The notes below the pieces were generated by a model. The model had not been told where the DNA came from. It did no database searches and saw only the letters and a program-made list of their open reading frames with translations. The position numbers and the translations under genes were made by a program. Positions 37,446 to 46,811 of a DNA stretch of 64,000 nucleotides are shown in pieces; positions within the stretch are counted from its first letter, which is position 1, and each line of letters opens with the position of its first letter. Source of the DNA: Mycobacterium montefiorense (GTDB lineage: Bacteria > Actinomycetota > Actinomycetes > Mycobacteriales > Mycobacteriaceae); assembly GCF_003112775.1 (NCBI RefSeq), contig NZ_BFCH01000017.1, positions 248,001-312,000 on the forward strand. Reading direction: 5' to 3'.

Positions 37446-38960
37446 CTATGCATGGTCGACGCCCCAGGCGCTGGGCACTAGCGGCGCAGTCCGGTCTATG
37501 TCTTCGACCGCGGGGTCGTAGATCAACCCCCTGGGTTCGCGTCCGGTGTGGGCGGCACCGGAGCAACCCATCGGGCCGGATCCCTCTGCGGACGACCATG
37601 ATTCGGGAACGGCCGACAGGTCCTGGTGTGGTTCATATTCCAGGTACTCATGTCGGTGAGCGCGGTCGTTGATCTTGGTCTTTGTTCGCCGGCTTACCCC
37701 GGCTGGTCCAGCAGTAACGCTGGTTGCCGACTGCGGCGCGCTGCTGGGTGCAGCGGCTCTGATCGCGGTAGTCGCCGGTGGGCCTAGCCGACCGCCGGGA
37801 TCGGGAGTACCGGCCGCGGCATAGAGCGACGGCGCGTTGGGTGCCGGTGGCGCCGTGGCCGGTGCCGATGTGGCGGCGTGCGCGGGCGCCGCCGGAGCGG
37901 ATGGTGGCGTGCTGGTGGGTCCCGTGAAAACGGACGGGGCGATCATCGGCGTGAGCCGCTGGATCGCGGACGGGCTGGGGACGGGCTGCAGTGGAGCGGC
38001 GGGCGGAGCAGCCTGGATGCCCGGTGGGATAGCGCCGAGGGCTGCCAGGCCGCCCACGCCCGCGGCTGCGAGAAGCGCGCCGGGGGCAATCAGGGGGAGC
38101 AAATAGGGCGCGGCCAATATCAGTAGCTGACTCGCATGTACGAGAGCCATCGAGGCATAGATAAGGACGAGGAAGAAGCTCCCGATGCTGGGATGTAGAA
38201 ACAAGTCCGGGATCAGTTGGAAGAGCAGTGTCTTCAAAGTGCCGAGAAGACCGTTCAGGATCTGCTGTGGAGTAAAACTTGACGGATCCAGCAGCCATTT
38301 GATGAAAAACTCGTATTGCTGTAGCAGGGTTTGGATGAGCCACTTGATCTGGTTCCAGAAGCCGTCCGGCGGCGGGGGAGGTCCCATGCCATCGTGCATG
38401 CCGGACGAACCCGGCTCGTCCACGGCGAGGATGCGGGGGGCGGGTGTAGTGACTGGTGCCGACGCCAACGCTATCGCAGATGTCACTTGGTAAAGCGACA
38501 TCGTTTGAGCAGCCTGGATCCACATTCGGGCATAATCTGCTTCATTGAGAGCAATCGGAATAGTGTTGATGCCAAAGAAATTGGTGCCAACCAGGACGGC
38601 ATGTAGGGCGTGGTTGGCGGCTAACTCCGGGAGGGTTGGCATTTCGGAGACCGCGGCGATGTAGGCGGCCGCGGCCGTGTCGTGTGCAACGGCCCTCATG
38701 GCGCTATCGGCGGCCGCCTTCTCCAGCCAGGCCAGGTAGGGGCCGTGTGCCGAGATGTAGCAGTCACTGCTTGGCCCCTGCCATGAACTCGTGCATGTCG
38801 CGGCGAGCAGGCAACTCAACTCGGCGGCGGCCTGGGCGTACTGATCGCTCAGGTACTGCCACTGCGCCGCCGCAGCAAGCAACGATCCTGGACCTGGGCC
38901 GCTGTCCAGCAGGCTCGAATGCACCTCCGGAGGGAAGGCCATCCATATGGGCGCAGTCAC
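37446..38960 (-). CDS. PPE protein of the PPW subfamily
   Basis: 504 residues from GTG 38960 ([18 protein letters not shown]), with GAGGAGG just upstream. The PPE domain (1-175) has SSWQGPSS and [22 protein letters not shown] middle hydrophobic part (about 200-330) is followed by a Pro/Ala-rich linker. The C-terminus has [12 protein letters not shown], a relaxed GFxGT motif, and PLVPSAW, which fits PxxPxxW. PPE-PPW proteins of M. tuberculosis include members tied to heme and iron uptake. As first gene of the isonitrile/FecBCD operon it may serve passage of the metallophore across the mycomembrane. No PE partner is adjacent. Confidence 0.88.
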   Translation of the reverse strand: MTAPIWMAFPPEVHSSLLDSGPGPGSLLAAAAQWQYLSDQYAQAAAELSCLLAATCTSSWQGPSSDCYISAHGPYLAWLEKAAADSAMRAVAHDTAAAAYIAAVSEMPTLPELAANHALHAVLVGTNFFGINTIPIALNEADYARMWIQAAQTMSLYQVTSAIALASAPVTTPAPRILAVDEPGSSGMHDGMGPPPPPDGFWNQIKWLIQTLLQQYEFFIKWLLDPSSFTPQQILNGLLGTLKTLLFQLIPDLFLHPSIGSFFLVLIYASMALVHASQLLILAAPYLLPLIAPGALLAAAGVGGLAALGAIPPGIQAAPPAAPLQPVPSPSAIQRLTPMIAPSVFTGPTSTPPSAPAAPAHAATSAPATAPPAPNAPSLYAAAGTPDPGGRLGPPATTAIRAAAPSSAPQSATSVTAGPAGVSRRTKTKINDRAHRHEYLEYEPHQDLSAVPESWSSAEGSGPMGCSGAAHTGREPRGLIYDPAVEDIDRTAPLVPSAWGVDHA

Positions 38961-39004
38961 ACTACCTCCTCGCGCGATGCCATACAGCATCGACTGAGCT
39001 AACT

Positions 39005-39031
39005 GTATATAAATCGTAAAATCACATAATG
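39005..39031. promoter_or_regulatory. Weak 27-bp AT element upstream of PPE-PPW (site 8)
   Basis: GTATAT (39005-39010) followed by AAATC, and ATAATG (39026-39031) with a 15-base spacer, 45 bases upstream of GTG 38960. The match is weaker than sites 1-7. If real it would place the isonitrile operon in the same regulon. Confidence 0.35.
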
Positions 39032-39171
39032 TCAGCGCGACGAGGCAACTGACGTTCCAGTGAGTAGTCGGTGCGAGAGGCAAAAAAGTTCCCGGCCATC
39101 CGTCGCTCTTGACCAGAGATCGCTGATTCTAAGCAGTTTCAGCATGAGAAGTCCTGGTACTGTGCGCAAGC

Positions 39172-40077
39172 ATGCGCACGGATAGAGACACGTGGGACAT
39201 CACAACTGGTGTCGGTTCGACGGCGCTATTCGTTGCTGCAGCACGCGCCCTGGAGGCTCGCAAACTCGCACCGCTCGCCGTTGACCAGTACGCCGAACTC
39301 TTTTGCCGCGCCGCTGGAGGCGATTGGTTGGAGTTGCTCGACGGAGCCGCCCCCCACCACAAGCTCTGCACCGATGACTTCGGTCAGCACTTCGTGAACT
39401 ACCAGGGCGCGCGGACAAAGTATTTCGACACGTTCTGTGCTTCTGCAATCGCGGCGGGGATACGCCAGGTCGTGATTTTAGCCGCCGGTTTGGATTCTCG
39501 CGCGTACCGATTGCAATGGAACCCTGACACTGTGTTGTTCGAGCTGGACCAGCCGCTGGTTCACGCATTCAAACGACGAGTGCTGACGACGACCGGCGCC
39601 GTTGCGCGCACCACCCGACGCGAGGTCGCTGTCGATCTGCGGGATAACTGGGGTAAATCCTTACAGGACAACGATTTTGATCCCACACAGCCGACTGCTT
39701 GGTTAGTCGAAGGACTGTCGATGTATCTCGGCGGCGATGCCCAAGGACAACTCTTCGACGCGATCGCGACACTGTCGTCACCCGGTAGCATGATCGCCCT
39801 CGAGCAGATGGCGGTTCAGCCAGATGTGGTGCTGGACAGGTTGTCCGACGACGCTGCCGAACGCGGCGACGCTGGCGAGCTGAGATTCCTGTCGCTGATC
39901 TGCAACCAGCGACGCGACGAGGCCGCCACGTGGTTTCGGTGTCACGGCTGGCAGGTCGAACGCATCGAGCTGCTGGACCTCTTGAACGCCAGCGACCGGG
40001 CAACACCGGAGATAGGCCGGCATGCCTGGTTTATGTTCAGTGCCCTTAGCCTCGTCACCGCCGTGCGAGCCGGATAG
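39172..40077 (+). CDS. PF04072-type SAM-dependent methyltransferase
   Basis: 301 residues of the mycobacterial methyltransferase family related to leucine carboxyl methyltransferase. The SAM site is [19 protein letters not shown] and the acidic loop is VLFELDQP; REVAVDLRDNW and TAWLVEGLSMYL follow. It is divergent from the PPE-PPW gene. The family O-methylates unknown mycobacterial metabolites. Four more members lie at 45533 and 52024-54882. Whether this one belongs to the isonitrile cluster is open. Confidence 0.88.
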   Translation: MRTDRDTWDITTGVGSTALFVAAARALEARKLAPLAVDQYAELFCRAAGGDWLELLDGAAPHHKLCTDDFGQHFVNYQGARTKYFDTFCASAIAAGIRQVVILAAGLDSRAYRLQWNPDTVLFELDQPLVHAFKRRVLTTTGAVARTTRREVAVDLRDNWGKSLQDNDFDPTQPTAWLVEGLSMYLGGDAQGQLFDAIATLSSPGSMIALEQMAVQPDVVLDRLSDDAAERGDAGELRFLSLICNQRRDEAATWFRCHGWQVERIELLDLLNASDRATPEIGRHAWFMFSALSLVTAVRAG

Positions 40078-40135
40078 CTCTTTGCCGACGTCGAGCTGTT
40101 CAGCGAGATAGCCTTTTCTGCGATAGCTTTCAAGC

Positions 40136-41020
40136 ATGGTCACCATGCCGGCGTTAGATGGCGTTGAACATCGGTACGTAGGTCTCGGCGACGGCGTGAC
40201 AATCCACGTCGCCGACGCCGGTCCGGCCGACGGGCCGGTCGTGATGCTGGTGCATGGCTTCCCAGAGAACTGGTGGGAGTGGCACGAACTGATTGGCCCA
40301 CTGGCCGCCGACGGCTACCGGGTGTTGTGTCCGGATCTGCGTGGTGCCGGCTGGAGTTCGGCGCCCCGATCGCGGTATCTGAAGGCCGAATTGGCCGAAG
40401 ATCTCGCGGGCGCGCTGGACAACTTGGGCATCGAGAAGGTGAAGCTCGTCGCCCACGACTGGGGTGGACCCGCCGCCTTCATAATGATGCTGCGCCATCC
40501 GGAGAAGGTGACCGGCTTTTTCGGACTGAACACCGTGGCGCCCTTCGTGAAGTTCGATCTGGCGGCGGTCCGTGACCTCTGGCGATTCTGGTATCAGGTT
40601 CCGATGTTGTTGCCCGTCATCGGGCCCCGGGTGATCAGCGATCCCAACTCGCGATTTCTCCGAATGCTGGGTTCCTGGGTCGGCGGCGGGTTCACCTTGC
40701 CCGACGACAGCGTCCGGCTGTACAACGAGTGCATGCGCCAGCCCGGACACGCGGAGGCCGGTTCGCGGTGGTATCGCAGCTTCCAGACCACGGAGATGCG
40801 CCGCTGGATTCGCGGCGAGTACAACGACCATCGCGTTGAGGTACCGGTGCGCTGGCTCAGCGGTACCGAGGACCCGGTGGTTGTTCCGCGGCTATTGGAC
40901 GGATACGCCGATCGCATCAGCGATTTCGACGTTGAGCTAGTCGATGGCGTCGGCCACTGGATCGTGGCGCAGCGACCAGACTTGGTGCTGGACCGGTTGC
41001 GCGCGTTTCTGGAGCTCTGA
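40136..41020 (+). CDS. ephF: Epoxide hydrolase (alpha/beta hydrolase), EphF-like
   Basis: 294 residues with the oxyanion motif HGFPENWWEW, the nucleophile Asp in VAHDWGGPAAF, and the C-terminal acid/His pair (TEDPVV and GVGHWIV). Asp as nucleophile separates epoxide hydrolases from esterases. It corresponds to Rv0134 by its neighbours (TetR, cyp138, msrA) and marks the start of the conserved core block. An upstream ATG at 40136 starts MVTMPALDG; ATG 40145 is an alternative. Confidence 0.88.
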   Translation: MVTMPALDGVEHRYVGLGDGVTIHVADAGPADGPVVMLVHGFPENWWEWHELIGPLAADGYRVLCPDLRGAGWSSAPRSRYLKAELAEDLAGALDNLGIEKVKLVAHDWGGPAAFIMMLRHPEKVTGFFGLNTVAPFVKFDLAAVRDLWRFWYQVPMLLPVIGPRVISDPNSRFLRMLGSWVGGGFTLPDDSVRLYNECMRQPGHAEAGSRWYRSFQTTEMRRWIRGEYNDHRVEVPVRWLSGTEDPVVVPRLLDGYADRISDFDVELVDGVGHWIVAQRPDLVLDRLRAFLEL

Positions 41021-41021
41021 G

Positions 41022-41234
41022 TTACTCGACGCCGATGGTGACTTCGGTGGACTTGATGAACACCGTCGCGGGCTGACCGACCTTGAGGCCGAGCTCGGTC
41101 GCCGCGTCCTTGGTGACCGACGATGTGATGACCTGATCGCCGCCGTCGAGCTTGATCTTGACGACTGCCATCACGGTCCCGAGATCGACCGCGGTGATGG
41201 TCCCTTTGAGCTGATTTCTTGTGGATAGCCGCAT
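41022..41234 (-). CDS. Mop/TOBE-domain molybdate-binding protein
   Basis: 70 residues with the molybdopterin/molybdate-binding TOBE fold: MRLSTRNQLKGTITAVDLGTV, VKIKLDGGDQVITSSVTKDAATELGLKVGQ and FIKSTEVTIG. Single Mop domains assemble into hexamers that store molybdate. It is convergent with ephF, whose stop is one base away, and follows the TetR gene on the same strand. Confidence 0.88.
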   Translation of the reverse strand: MRLSTRNQLKGTITAVDLGTVMAVVKIKLDGGDQVITSSVTKDAATELGLKVGQPATVFIKSTEVTIGVE

Positions 41235-41285
41235 TGCAGTCCTTAGGTGTCTAGGGGTGCGATGAGCCTAACCCGGCGATCGGGT

Positions 41286-41903
41286 CTATTGCCGAGGACC
41301 GAGCAGCGCAATGCAAGCATCCACGGCCGGTTCGACGATCTCGCGGACCGGGTGAGCGTCTTCGACGGCGAGCGCGGTTAGTTCGCGCAGGCCGCCGAGC
41401 AGGATCACGGCCAACGGCGCGGTCAACGGAGGTAGCTCAGCGCGCCGGAACCCGGCGCTGGCGCTGAGGTCGATCAGTAGGTCGGACAGCAGCTGTAGGC
41501 CGCGGCGCTGGACGGGGCGGCCGACGGGGCCCAGCGAGGGGAGCTCTCGAATCCAGCTCAAGGTGATGGCCGGCCGGGCTTCGATATAGGCGACGTAGGC
41601 CTCGACGGCCTGACGGATCTGCTGATGCCAGTCGGCATCGGGATCGACGGCGGCCGCGATGCTCTCGCCGAGCTTTTCGATATCGGCGGCCAGCAGCTCG
41701 AGGAAGCACCCTTCCTTGCTGGCGAATTGGTCGTAGAACGTGCGCTTGGACGTGCGGGCGTGGCGTACCACGTCGGCAACGGTGCTGGCGCGGTAGCCAC
41801 GTTCGCCGATCGAGGTGGCCAGGCCGTCGAGCAGCCGGAGCCGAAACGGATCGCCGAGCGGCGCGTCGTCCACCGCTGCGATCGCCGTCGTCGCGGATGG
41901 CAT
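41286..41903 (-). CDS. TetR-family regulator next to cyp138
   Basis: 205 residues from ATG 41903. The TetR helix-turn-helix is YRASTVADVVRHARTSKRTFYDQFASKEGCFLELL (about residues 36-70). The ligand domain contains SWIRELPSLGPVGRPVQRRG. It matches the position of Rv0135c. It is divergent from the P450 gene, and two perfect GGTAC-N6-GTACC palindromes lie between them, so it probably represses itself and the P450 gene. Confidence 0.88.
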   Translation of the reverse strand: MPSATTAIAAVDDAPLGDPFRLRLLDGLATSIGERGYRASTVADVVRHARTSKRTFYDQFASKEGCFLELLAADIEKLGESIAAAVDPDADWHQQIRQAVEAYVAYIEARPAITLSWIRELPSLGPVGRPVQRRGLQLLSDLLIDLSASAGFRRAELPPLTAPLAVILLGGLRELTALAVEDAHPVREIVEPAVDACIALLGPRQ

Positions 41904-41943
41904 GGTCGGTGGCCCTTTCGGTGGATGCACCCTTGTCAGCTTT

Positions 41944-41993
41944 GGTACCACAGAGTACCGTACCAAGAAGGATCTGTGGTACACCGCGGTACC
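41944..41993. promoter_or_regulatory. Twin palindromic operators between TetR and cyp138
   Basis: GGTAC-N6-GTACC occurs at 41944-41959 and again at 41978-41993, with centres 34 bases apart. The second is flanked by T and A to give TGGTAC-N6-GTACCA. An additional GTACC half-site is at 41960-41964. Both lie between ATG 41903 (minus) and ATG 42032 (plus). Confidence 0.65.
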
Positions 41994-42031
41994 AACCCCG
42001 ATCCGGGGCAGATATTGGGAGCAATGACGCT

Positions 42032-43357
42032 ATGAGCGAAGTAGTCACCACCGCACGAGCGGCCTCCCCGGTCAGATTGCCCCCGGCGGCTCCGGTGCCA
42101 AAGATATTGCAGGGCTTTGGTTTTTCGATGTCACGGCGACTGATGATGCGACGACTCTCGCGCCGCTACGGCAACGTCTTCACGCTGCGCCTCCCGATGT
42201 TCGGGCGCGTCATAGCGGTCAGTGACCCGCAGCTGGCCAAGCAGATCTTCACCACCAGTCCCGACGAGCTCGGCAACATCCAGCCCAATCTGAGCAGATT
42301 GTTCGGCTACGGTTCGGTATTCGCGCTCGAGGGCGACGATCATCGCCGCCGGCGAAGGCTGTTGGCGCCGCCATTCCACGGCAAGAGCATCAGGAACTAC
42401 GAGAGCATCATCGAAGAAGAAACGCTGCGCGAGACCGCCGACTGGCCGCAGGACAGGTCGTTCGCCACGCTGTCGCCGATGATGCGGATCACCCTCAACG
42501 CAATCCTGCGGGCGGTCTTCGGGGCCGATGGCGCCGAACTCGACGAGCTGCGCCGGCTTATCCCACCGTGGGTCACCCTCGGCTCGCGCCTGGCGGCACT
42601 GCCGAAGCCCAAGCGGGACTACGGGCGGTTCAGCCCATGGCACCGGCTGGACAGGTCGCGCCGGCAGTACGACACCGTCATCGAGAAATTGATCGCAGCC
42701 GAGCAGGCGGACCCCAACTTCGCCGATCGGACCGACGTCCTCGCGCTGCTGCTGCGCAGCAGCTACGAAGATGGTTCCACCATGTCGCACAGGGAAATTG
42801 GCGACGAGCTCCTCGCGCTGCTGGCTGCGGGGCACGAAACCACCGCCTCGACGCTGGCTTGGGCATTCGAGCGCATCAGCCGCCACCCCGAGCTGCTGGC
42901 GGCGCTGGTGGCCGAAGCCGATAGCGGCGGCAACGAGCTGCGCCAGGCGACGATCCTGGAAGTCCAACGGGCACGAACCGTGATCGATTTCGCCGGTCGA
43001 CACGTCTACCCGGAGACGTATCAACTAGGCGAGTGGGTGATTCCGCGCGGTTATTCGATCATCGTCGGTATCGCACAACTCCACGACAATCCCGATGTGT
43101 TCCCCGATCCCGGGCGCTTCGACCCGCAGCGATTCATCGGGGCGAAACCGTCAGCGCTGTCCTGGATTCCGTTTGGCGGAGGAACTCGCCGGTGTGTAGG
43201 GGCGGCATTCGCCAACATGGAGATGGACGTGGTGCTTCGAACGGTGTTGCGCGACTTCACTATTGAAACCACGGAGGAACCAGACGAGCACTGGCATTGC
43301 CGTGGGGTCGCGTTCACACCGAAGGACGGCGGCCGGGTTGTGGTGCGGCGGCGCTAA
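42032..43357 (+). CDS. cyp138: Cytochrome P450, CYP138-like
   Basis: 441 residues from ATG 42032. I-helix [15 protein letters not shown] has the full acid-alcohol pair, the ExxR region is degenerate near [15 protein letters not shown], and the heme loop is [18 protein letters not shown]. Position between the TetR gene and msrA equals Rv0136. Substrate unknown. Expression is probably controlled by the twin palindromes upstream. Confidence 0.9.
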   Translation: MSEVVTTARAASPVRLPPAAPVPKILQGFGFSMSRRLMMRRLSRRYGNVFTLRLPMFGRVIAVSDPQLAKQIFTTSPDELGNIQPNLSRLFGYGSVFALEGDDHRRRRRLLAPPFHGKSIRNYESIIEEETLRETADWPQDRSFATLSPMMRITLNAILRAVFGADGAELDELRRLIPPWVTLGSRLAALPKPKRDYGRFSPWHRLDRSRRQYDTVIEKLIAAEQADPNFADRTDVLALLLRSSYEDGSTMSHREIGDELLALLAAGHETTASTLAWAFERISRHPELLAALVAEADSGGNELRQATILEVQRARTVIDFAGRHVYPETYQLGEWVIPRGYSIIVGIAQLHDNPDVFPDPGRFDPQRFIGAKPSALSWIPFGGGTRRCVGAAFANMEMDVVLRTVLRDFTIETTEEPDEHWHCRGVAFTPKDGGRVVVRRR

Positions 43358-43875
43358 GCCGACGCGCCCTTGCCTTCTCGGACGGGCAGCTTCCAGCCGG
43401 GGCGGATGTAGTGGCAGGTGTATCCGCTGGGGTAGCGCTCCAGGTAGTCCTGGTGTTCGGGCTCGGCTTCCCAGAAGTCCCCGGCCGGACTGACCTCGGT
43501 CACGACCTTCCCGGGCCATAGCCCCGAGGCCTCGACGTCGGCGATGGTGTCCAGCGCGACCTGCTTCTGCTCGTCGTCGGTGTAGAAGATCGCCGACCGG
43601 TAGCTGGCGCCGCGGTCGTTGCCCTGCCGGTCCTTGGTGGTCGGATCGTGGATTTGGAAGAAGAACTCCAGCAGTGTGCGGTAGTCGGTGGCCGTCGGGT
43701 CGAATTCGATCTCGATGGCCTCGGCGTGCGTGCCGTGGTTGCGGTAGGTCGCGTTGGGCACGTCGCCGCCGGTGTAGCCGACGCGGGTCGAGACCACCCC
43801 GGGCTGTTTGCGGATCAGGTCCTGCATGCCCCAGAAGCAGCCGCCGGCGAGGATCGCCTTTTGCGTGTTCGTCAT
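43354..43875 (-). CDS. msrA: Peptide methionine-S-sulfoxide reductase A
   Basis: 173 residues with the active-site [10 protein letters not shown] (Cys at about residue 13), [23 protein letters not shown] and [24 protein letters not shown]. It repairs S-methionine sulfoxide in the cytoplasm. Its stop overlaps the P450 3' end by 4 bases, tail to tail. Equivalent of Rv0137c. Confidence 0.95.
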   Translation of the reverse strand: MTNTQKAILAGGCFWGMQDLIRKQPGVVSTRVGYTGGDVPNATYRNHGTHAEAIEIEFDPTATDYRTLLEFFFQIHDPTTKDRQGNDRGASYRSAIFYTDDEQKQVALDTIADVEASGLWPGKVVTEVSPAGDFWEAEPEHQDYLERYPSGYTCHYIRPGWKLPVREGKGASA

Positions 43876-44003
43876 GTCATCGCCTCGTTTCGCTCGGACC
43901 GAATGGTCGCAACCTCCCTCCGATTATGCTGATGTTCGCCACCGGGTATAGCGGCGAGGCGAAGCCCTCGACAAACCGCGGTAGAACGTGTTCTAGTTTT
44001 TGC

Positions 44004-44513
44004 GTGAACAGCCCGCAATTCTCCCGTAGTGAACTCGCCGATGCCTTTGCGAAATTCGAGGCGACCGTCGATGCGGCGGCGCAATCGCAGGACTGGGACG
44101 CCTGGGTCCAGCACTACACGCCCGACGTCTTGTACATCGAACACGCGGCGGGCACTTGGCACGGGCGCGACGAGGTCCGCGAGTGGATCAGTGCGACGAT
44201 GGGCAGCTTTCCGGGCAGCCACATGGTCGCGTTTCCGTCGCTGTGGTCGGTCATCGACGAGCCCACCGGGCGCATCATCATGGAACTGGACAACCCGATG
44301 CGCGATCCCGGTGACGGCACCGTCATCGGCGCGACGAACATCTCGATCATCACCTATGCCGGCGACGGGCTGTGGCGTCAGCAGGAAGACATCTACAACC
44401 CGCTGCGCTTCGTGCAGGCCACGTTGAAGTGGTGCCGCAAGGCGCAGGAACTCGGCACTCTCGACGAGGCGGGCGCGCAGTTCATCGAGCAGTACGGAGG
44501 GGCCGCCCAGTGA
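44004..44513 (+). CDS. SnoaL-like (NTF2-fold) protein
   Basis: Start taken at GTG 44004 (NSPQFSRSELADAFAKFEATVD). The 169 residues form one NTF2-fold domain with the WVQHYTPDVLYIEHAAGTWHGRDEVREWI pattern. Equivalent of Rv0138 by position. It ends in the overlap GTGA with the epimerase gene, so the two are co-translated and may act on the same compound. Confidence 0.85.
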   Translation: MNSPQFSRSELADAFAKFEATVDAAAQSQDWDAWVQHYTPDVLYIEHAAGTWHGRDEVREWISATMGSFPGSHMVAFPSLWSVIDEPTGRIIMELDNPMRDPGDGTVIGATNISIITYAGDGLWRQQEDIYNPLRFVQATLKWCRKAQELGTLDEAGAQFIEQYGGAAQ

Positions 44514-45523
44514 GCGCCAAACCCAAACTTGTGATCGGCGCCAACGGTTTTCTGGGCTCACACGTCACCCGTCAGTTGGTCGCGGACGGGGCGCAGGTAC
44601 GGGTGATGGTGCGCGAAGGTGCGAATACCCGGTCCATCGACGATCTCGACGTCACCCGCTTTCACGGCGACGTGTTCGACACCGCCACGGTGCGCGAAGC
44701 GATGGACGGCGTCGACGACGTGTACTACTGCGTCGTCGATACCCGCGCGTGGCTGCGTGACACGGCGCCGCTGTTTCGCACCAACGTCGAGGGGGTGCGC
44801 AACGTTCTCGATGTCGCAGTCACCCAGCCCCTGCGCAGGTTCGTTTTCACCAGCACCTACGCGACCGTGGGCCGCCGGCACGGTCACGTGGCGACCGAAG
44901 ACGACGTGATCGCTTCCCGCGGGCTGACTCCCTACGTGCAATCTCGGGTCCAGGCCGAAGACCTGGTGATGCGTTACGTCGCCGACGCCGGGTTGCCTGC
45001 CGTCGCGATGTGCGTGTCCACGACGTACGGCGACGGGGACTGGGGCGGCACTCCGCACGGTGCCTTCATCGCGGGCGCGGTATTCGGCAAGCTGCCCTTC
45101 CTGATGAACGGCATTCAGCTCGAAGTCGTCGGCGTCGACGATGCCGCGCGGGCCATGATCCTGGCCGCCGAGCACGGCCGCGTCGGCGAGCGCTACCTCG
45201 TCTCCGAGAAGATGATGGCGCTCAACGATTCGATCCGGATCGCGGCCGACGAGGCCGGTGTCGCGCCCCCGCAACGCGCGATCTCGGTTCCGATGCTCTA
45301 CGCCCTGGCCGCGGCGGGCACGTGCAAAGCCAAGCTCACCGGCACTGACGCTCAACTCAGCCTCGCTTCGGTGCGGATGATGCGCGCCGAAGCGCCCGTG
45401 GACAGCGGCAAGGCAAAGCGGGAGCTGGGCTGGCAGCCGCGCCCGATCGAGGAATCGATCCGCGAGGCCGCCCGGTTCTGGGCCGCGATGCGCACCCCGC
45501 GAACGGCCGCGCAACCCGAATAG
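44510..45523 (+). CDS. NAD(P)-dependent epimerase/dehydratase-type oxidoreductase
   Basis: From GTG 44510: Rossmann loop VIGANGFLGSHVTRQL (GxxGxxG), later the TSTYATVGRR and YVQSRVQAEDLVMRY segment with Tyr and Lys/Arg-like catalytic positions shifted from the common YxxxK (here YVQSR). Extended SDR of about 337 residues, Rv0139 equivalent. The Lys of YxxxK is replaced by Arg, so the reaction may differ from common epimerases. Confidence 0.85.
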   Translation: MSAKPKLVIGANGFLGSHVTRQLVADGAQVRVMVREGANTRSIDDLDVTRFHGDVFDTATVREAMDGVDDVYYCVVDTRAWLRDTAPLFRTNVEGVRNVLDVAVTQPLRRFVFTSTYATVGRRHGHVATEDDVIASRGLTPYVQSRVQAEDLVMRYVADAGLPAVAMCVSTTYGDGDWGGTPHGAFIAGAVFGKLPFLMNGIQLEVVGVDDAARAMILAAEHGRVGERYLVSEKMMALNDSIRIAADEAGVAPPQRAISVPMLYALAAAGTCKAKLTGTDAQLSLASVRMMRAEAPVDSGKAKRELGWQPRPIEESIREAARFWAAMRTPRTAAQPE

Positions 45524-45532
45524 GCTCGGTCC

Positions 45533-46372
45533 ATGGACCGGATACGCGTCGATCTGAGCGGGCCGCCGCAGACGATGCTGGCGACGCTGTACGCCAAAGC
45601 GCTCGACGCCGACGCCCCCAATTCGATCCTGTGCGATCAGTACGCCAAAGCCGCCGTGGCGCGCATCGACTACGACTGGGCCGCAACGACTATCGATGCG
45701 CGCACTGCCCCGTCGGTCGCCATTCGCAGCGCGCATTTCGACAATTGGGCTCGCCAGTTTCTGGCCGTGCACGACGAAGCCGTCGTGCTGCATGTGGGGT
45801 GCGGGCTGGACTCCCGGGTGTACCGGCTGGATCCCGGTCCGGGAGTGCGGTGGATCGACGTCGACTACCCCGAAGTGATCAGCTTGCGTGAACGGATCTA
45901 CCCGGGGCGCACCAACTACCGGATGCTGCCGGCCTCGGTGACCGACCCGTCCTGGGTGGCAGAGATACCCTCCGACCGTCCCGTGCTGTTCCTCGGTGAG
46001 GGCCTGACGATGTACCTGACGAAAGACGACGGGCTGGCCCTACTTCGACGCGTCGTCGATCGATTCGGATCTGGCGAACTTCAGTTCGACGCGTTCAACA
46101 CATTCGGTATTCGGGCGCAGCTGATCAATGCCGTGGTCCGCCGGTCCGGCTCGAAGCTGCGCTGGGGTATCGATGGGCCGAGCGACATCGTCGACGCCGT
46201 TGCCGGGGTGCGGGTACTGGTGTGGGAATCGGTCTTCGACAGCGACACATTCGAGATGGTGTCACCGTTCGTACGCTGGGTAGGCGCAGCGATGGCGACG
46301 GTGCCGGTATTGCGAACGATGTCGCAATACCATCGCTACGCGTTCGGGCCGGCGCAAGCCGGGAAGTCCTGA
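45533..46372 (+). CDS. SAM-dependent methyltransferase (LCM-like)
   Basis: 279 residues with VVLHVGCGLDSRVYRLDPGP as SAM site and RWIDVDYPEVISLRERIYP as the acidic loop, then VLFLGEGLTMYL. It is of the PF04072 group but a different branch from the 52-55 kb set (no TWDI start). I do not recall a gene at this place in M. tuberculosis between Rv0139 and Rv0140, so it may be an insertion or a loss there. It starts 9 bases after the epimerase stop. Confidence 0.85.
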   Translation: MDRIRVDLSGPPQTMLATLYAKALDADAPNSILCDQYAKAAVARIDYDWAATTIDARTAPSVAIRSAHFDNWARQFLAVHDEAVVLHVGCGLDSRVYRLDPGPGVRWIDVDYPEVISLRERIYPGRTNYRMLPASVTDPSWVAEIPSDRPVLFLGEGLTMYLTKDDGLALLRRVVDRFGSGELQFDAFNTFGIRAQLINAVVRRSGSKLRWGIDGPSDIVDAVAGVRVLVWESVFDSDTFEMVSPFVRWVGAAMATVPVLRTMSQYHRYAFGPAQAGKS

Positions 46373-46415
46373 GCGCCTGCCGGTGTTGCACTGCAAAGTC
46401 TGAGGAGGAGCAAGC

Positions 46416-46797
46416 ATGACCCACAAGGAAGTCCTGGAACCGAACGCCGGTCACCCGATCACTATCGCGCCGACCCAGGGGCGGGTCCAGGTTCGCGTCA
46501 ACGGCGAGGTGGTCGCCGACACTACCGCGGCCCTCGAATTGCGGGAAGCCACTATCCCTGCGGTGCAATACATTCCGCGCAGCGACGTGGCGCAAGACCG
46601 GCTGACCCGCACCGAGACCGTCAGCTACTGCCCGTTCAAGGGCGACGCGAGCTACTACGCCGTGACCACGTCGGCCGGTGACACCGTCGAAGACGTCATC
46701 TAGACCTACGAGCAGCCGTTTCCCGCGGTGGCCGAGATCGCCGGGTACGTCGCGTTCTATCCCAATAAGGCCGACATCAGCGTCATTGCCGAGTAGG
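46416..46797 (+). pseudogene. DUF427 protein with an internal amber codon
   Basis: Homologue of Rv0140 (DUF427, about 126 residues). The frame from ATG 46416 runs to TAG 46701-46703 after GDTVEDVI. It continues open with TYEQPFPAVAEIAGYVAFYPNK to a second TAG at 46795-46797, which is the expected end of the family. Trp is the usual residue at the stop position, so TGG to TAG is the likely change. The truncated 95-residue product would lack the last strands. DUF427 function is not established. Confidence 0.8.
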
Positions 46798-46811
46798 CCC
46801 GGGCACCGGCG

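Noticed and set aside
44558..45793. Open frame of 411 codons on the minus strand
   Set aside because: Antisense of the epimerase and part of the methyltransferase; rich in His, Arg and Gly with no family features.
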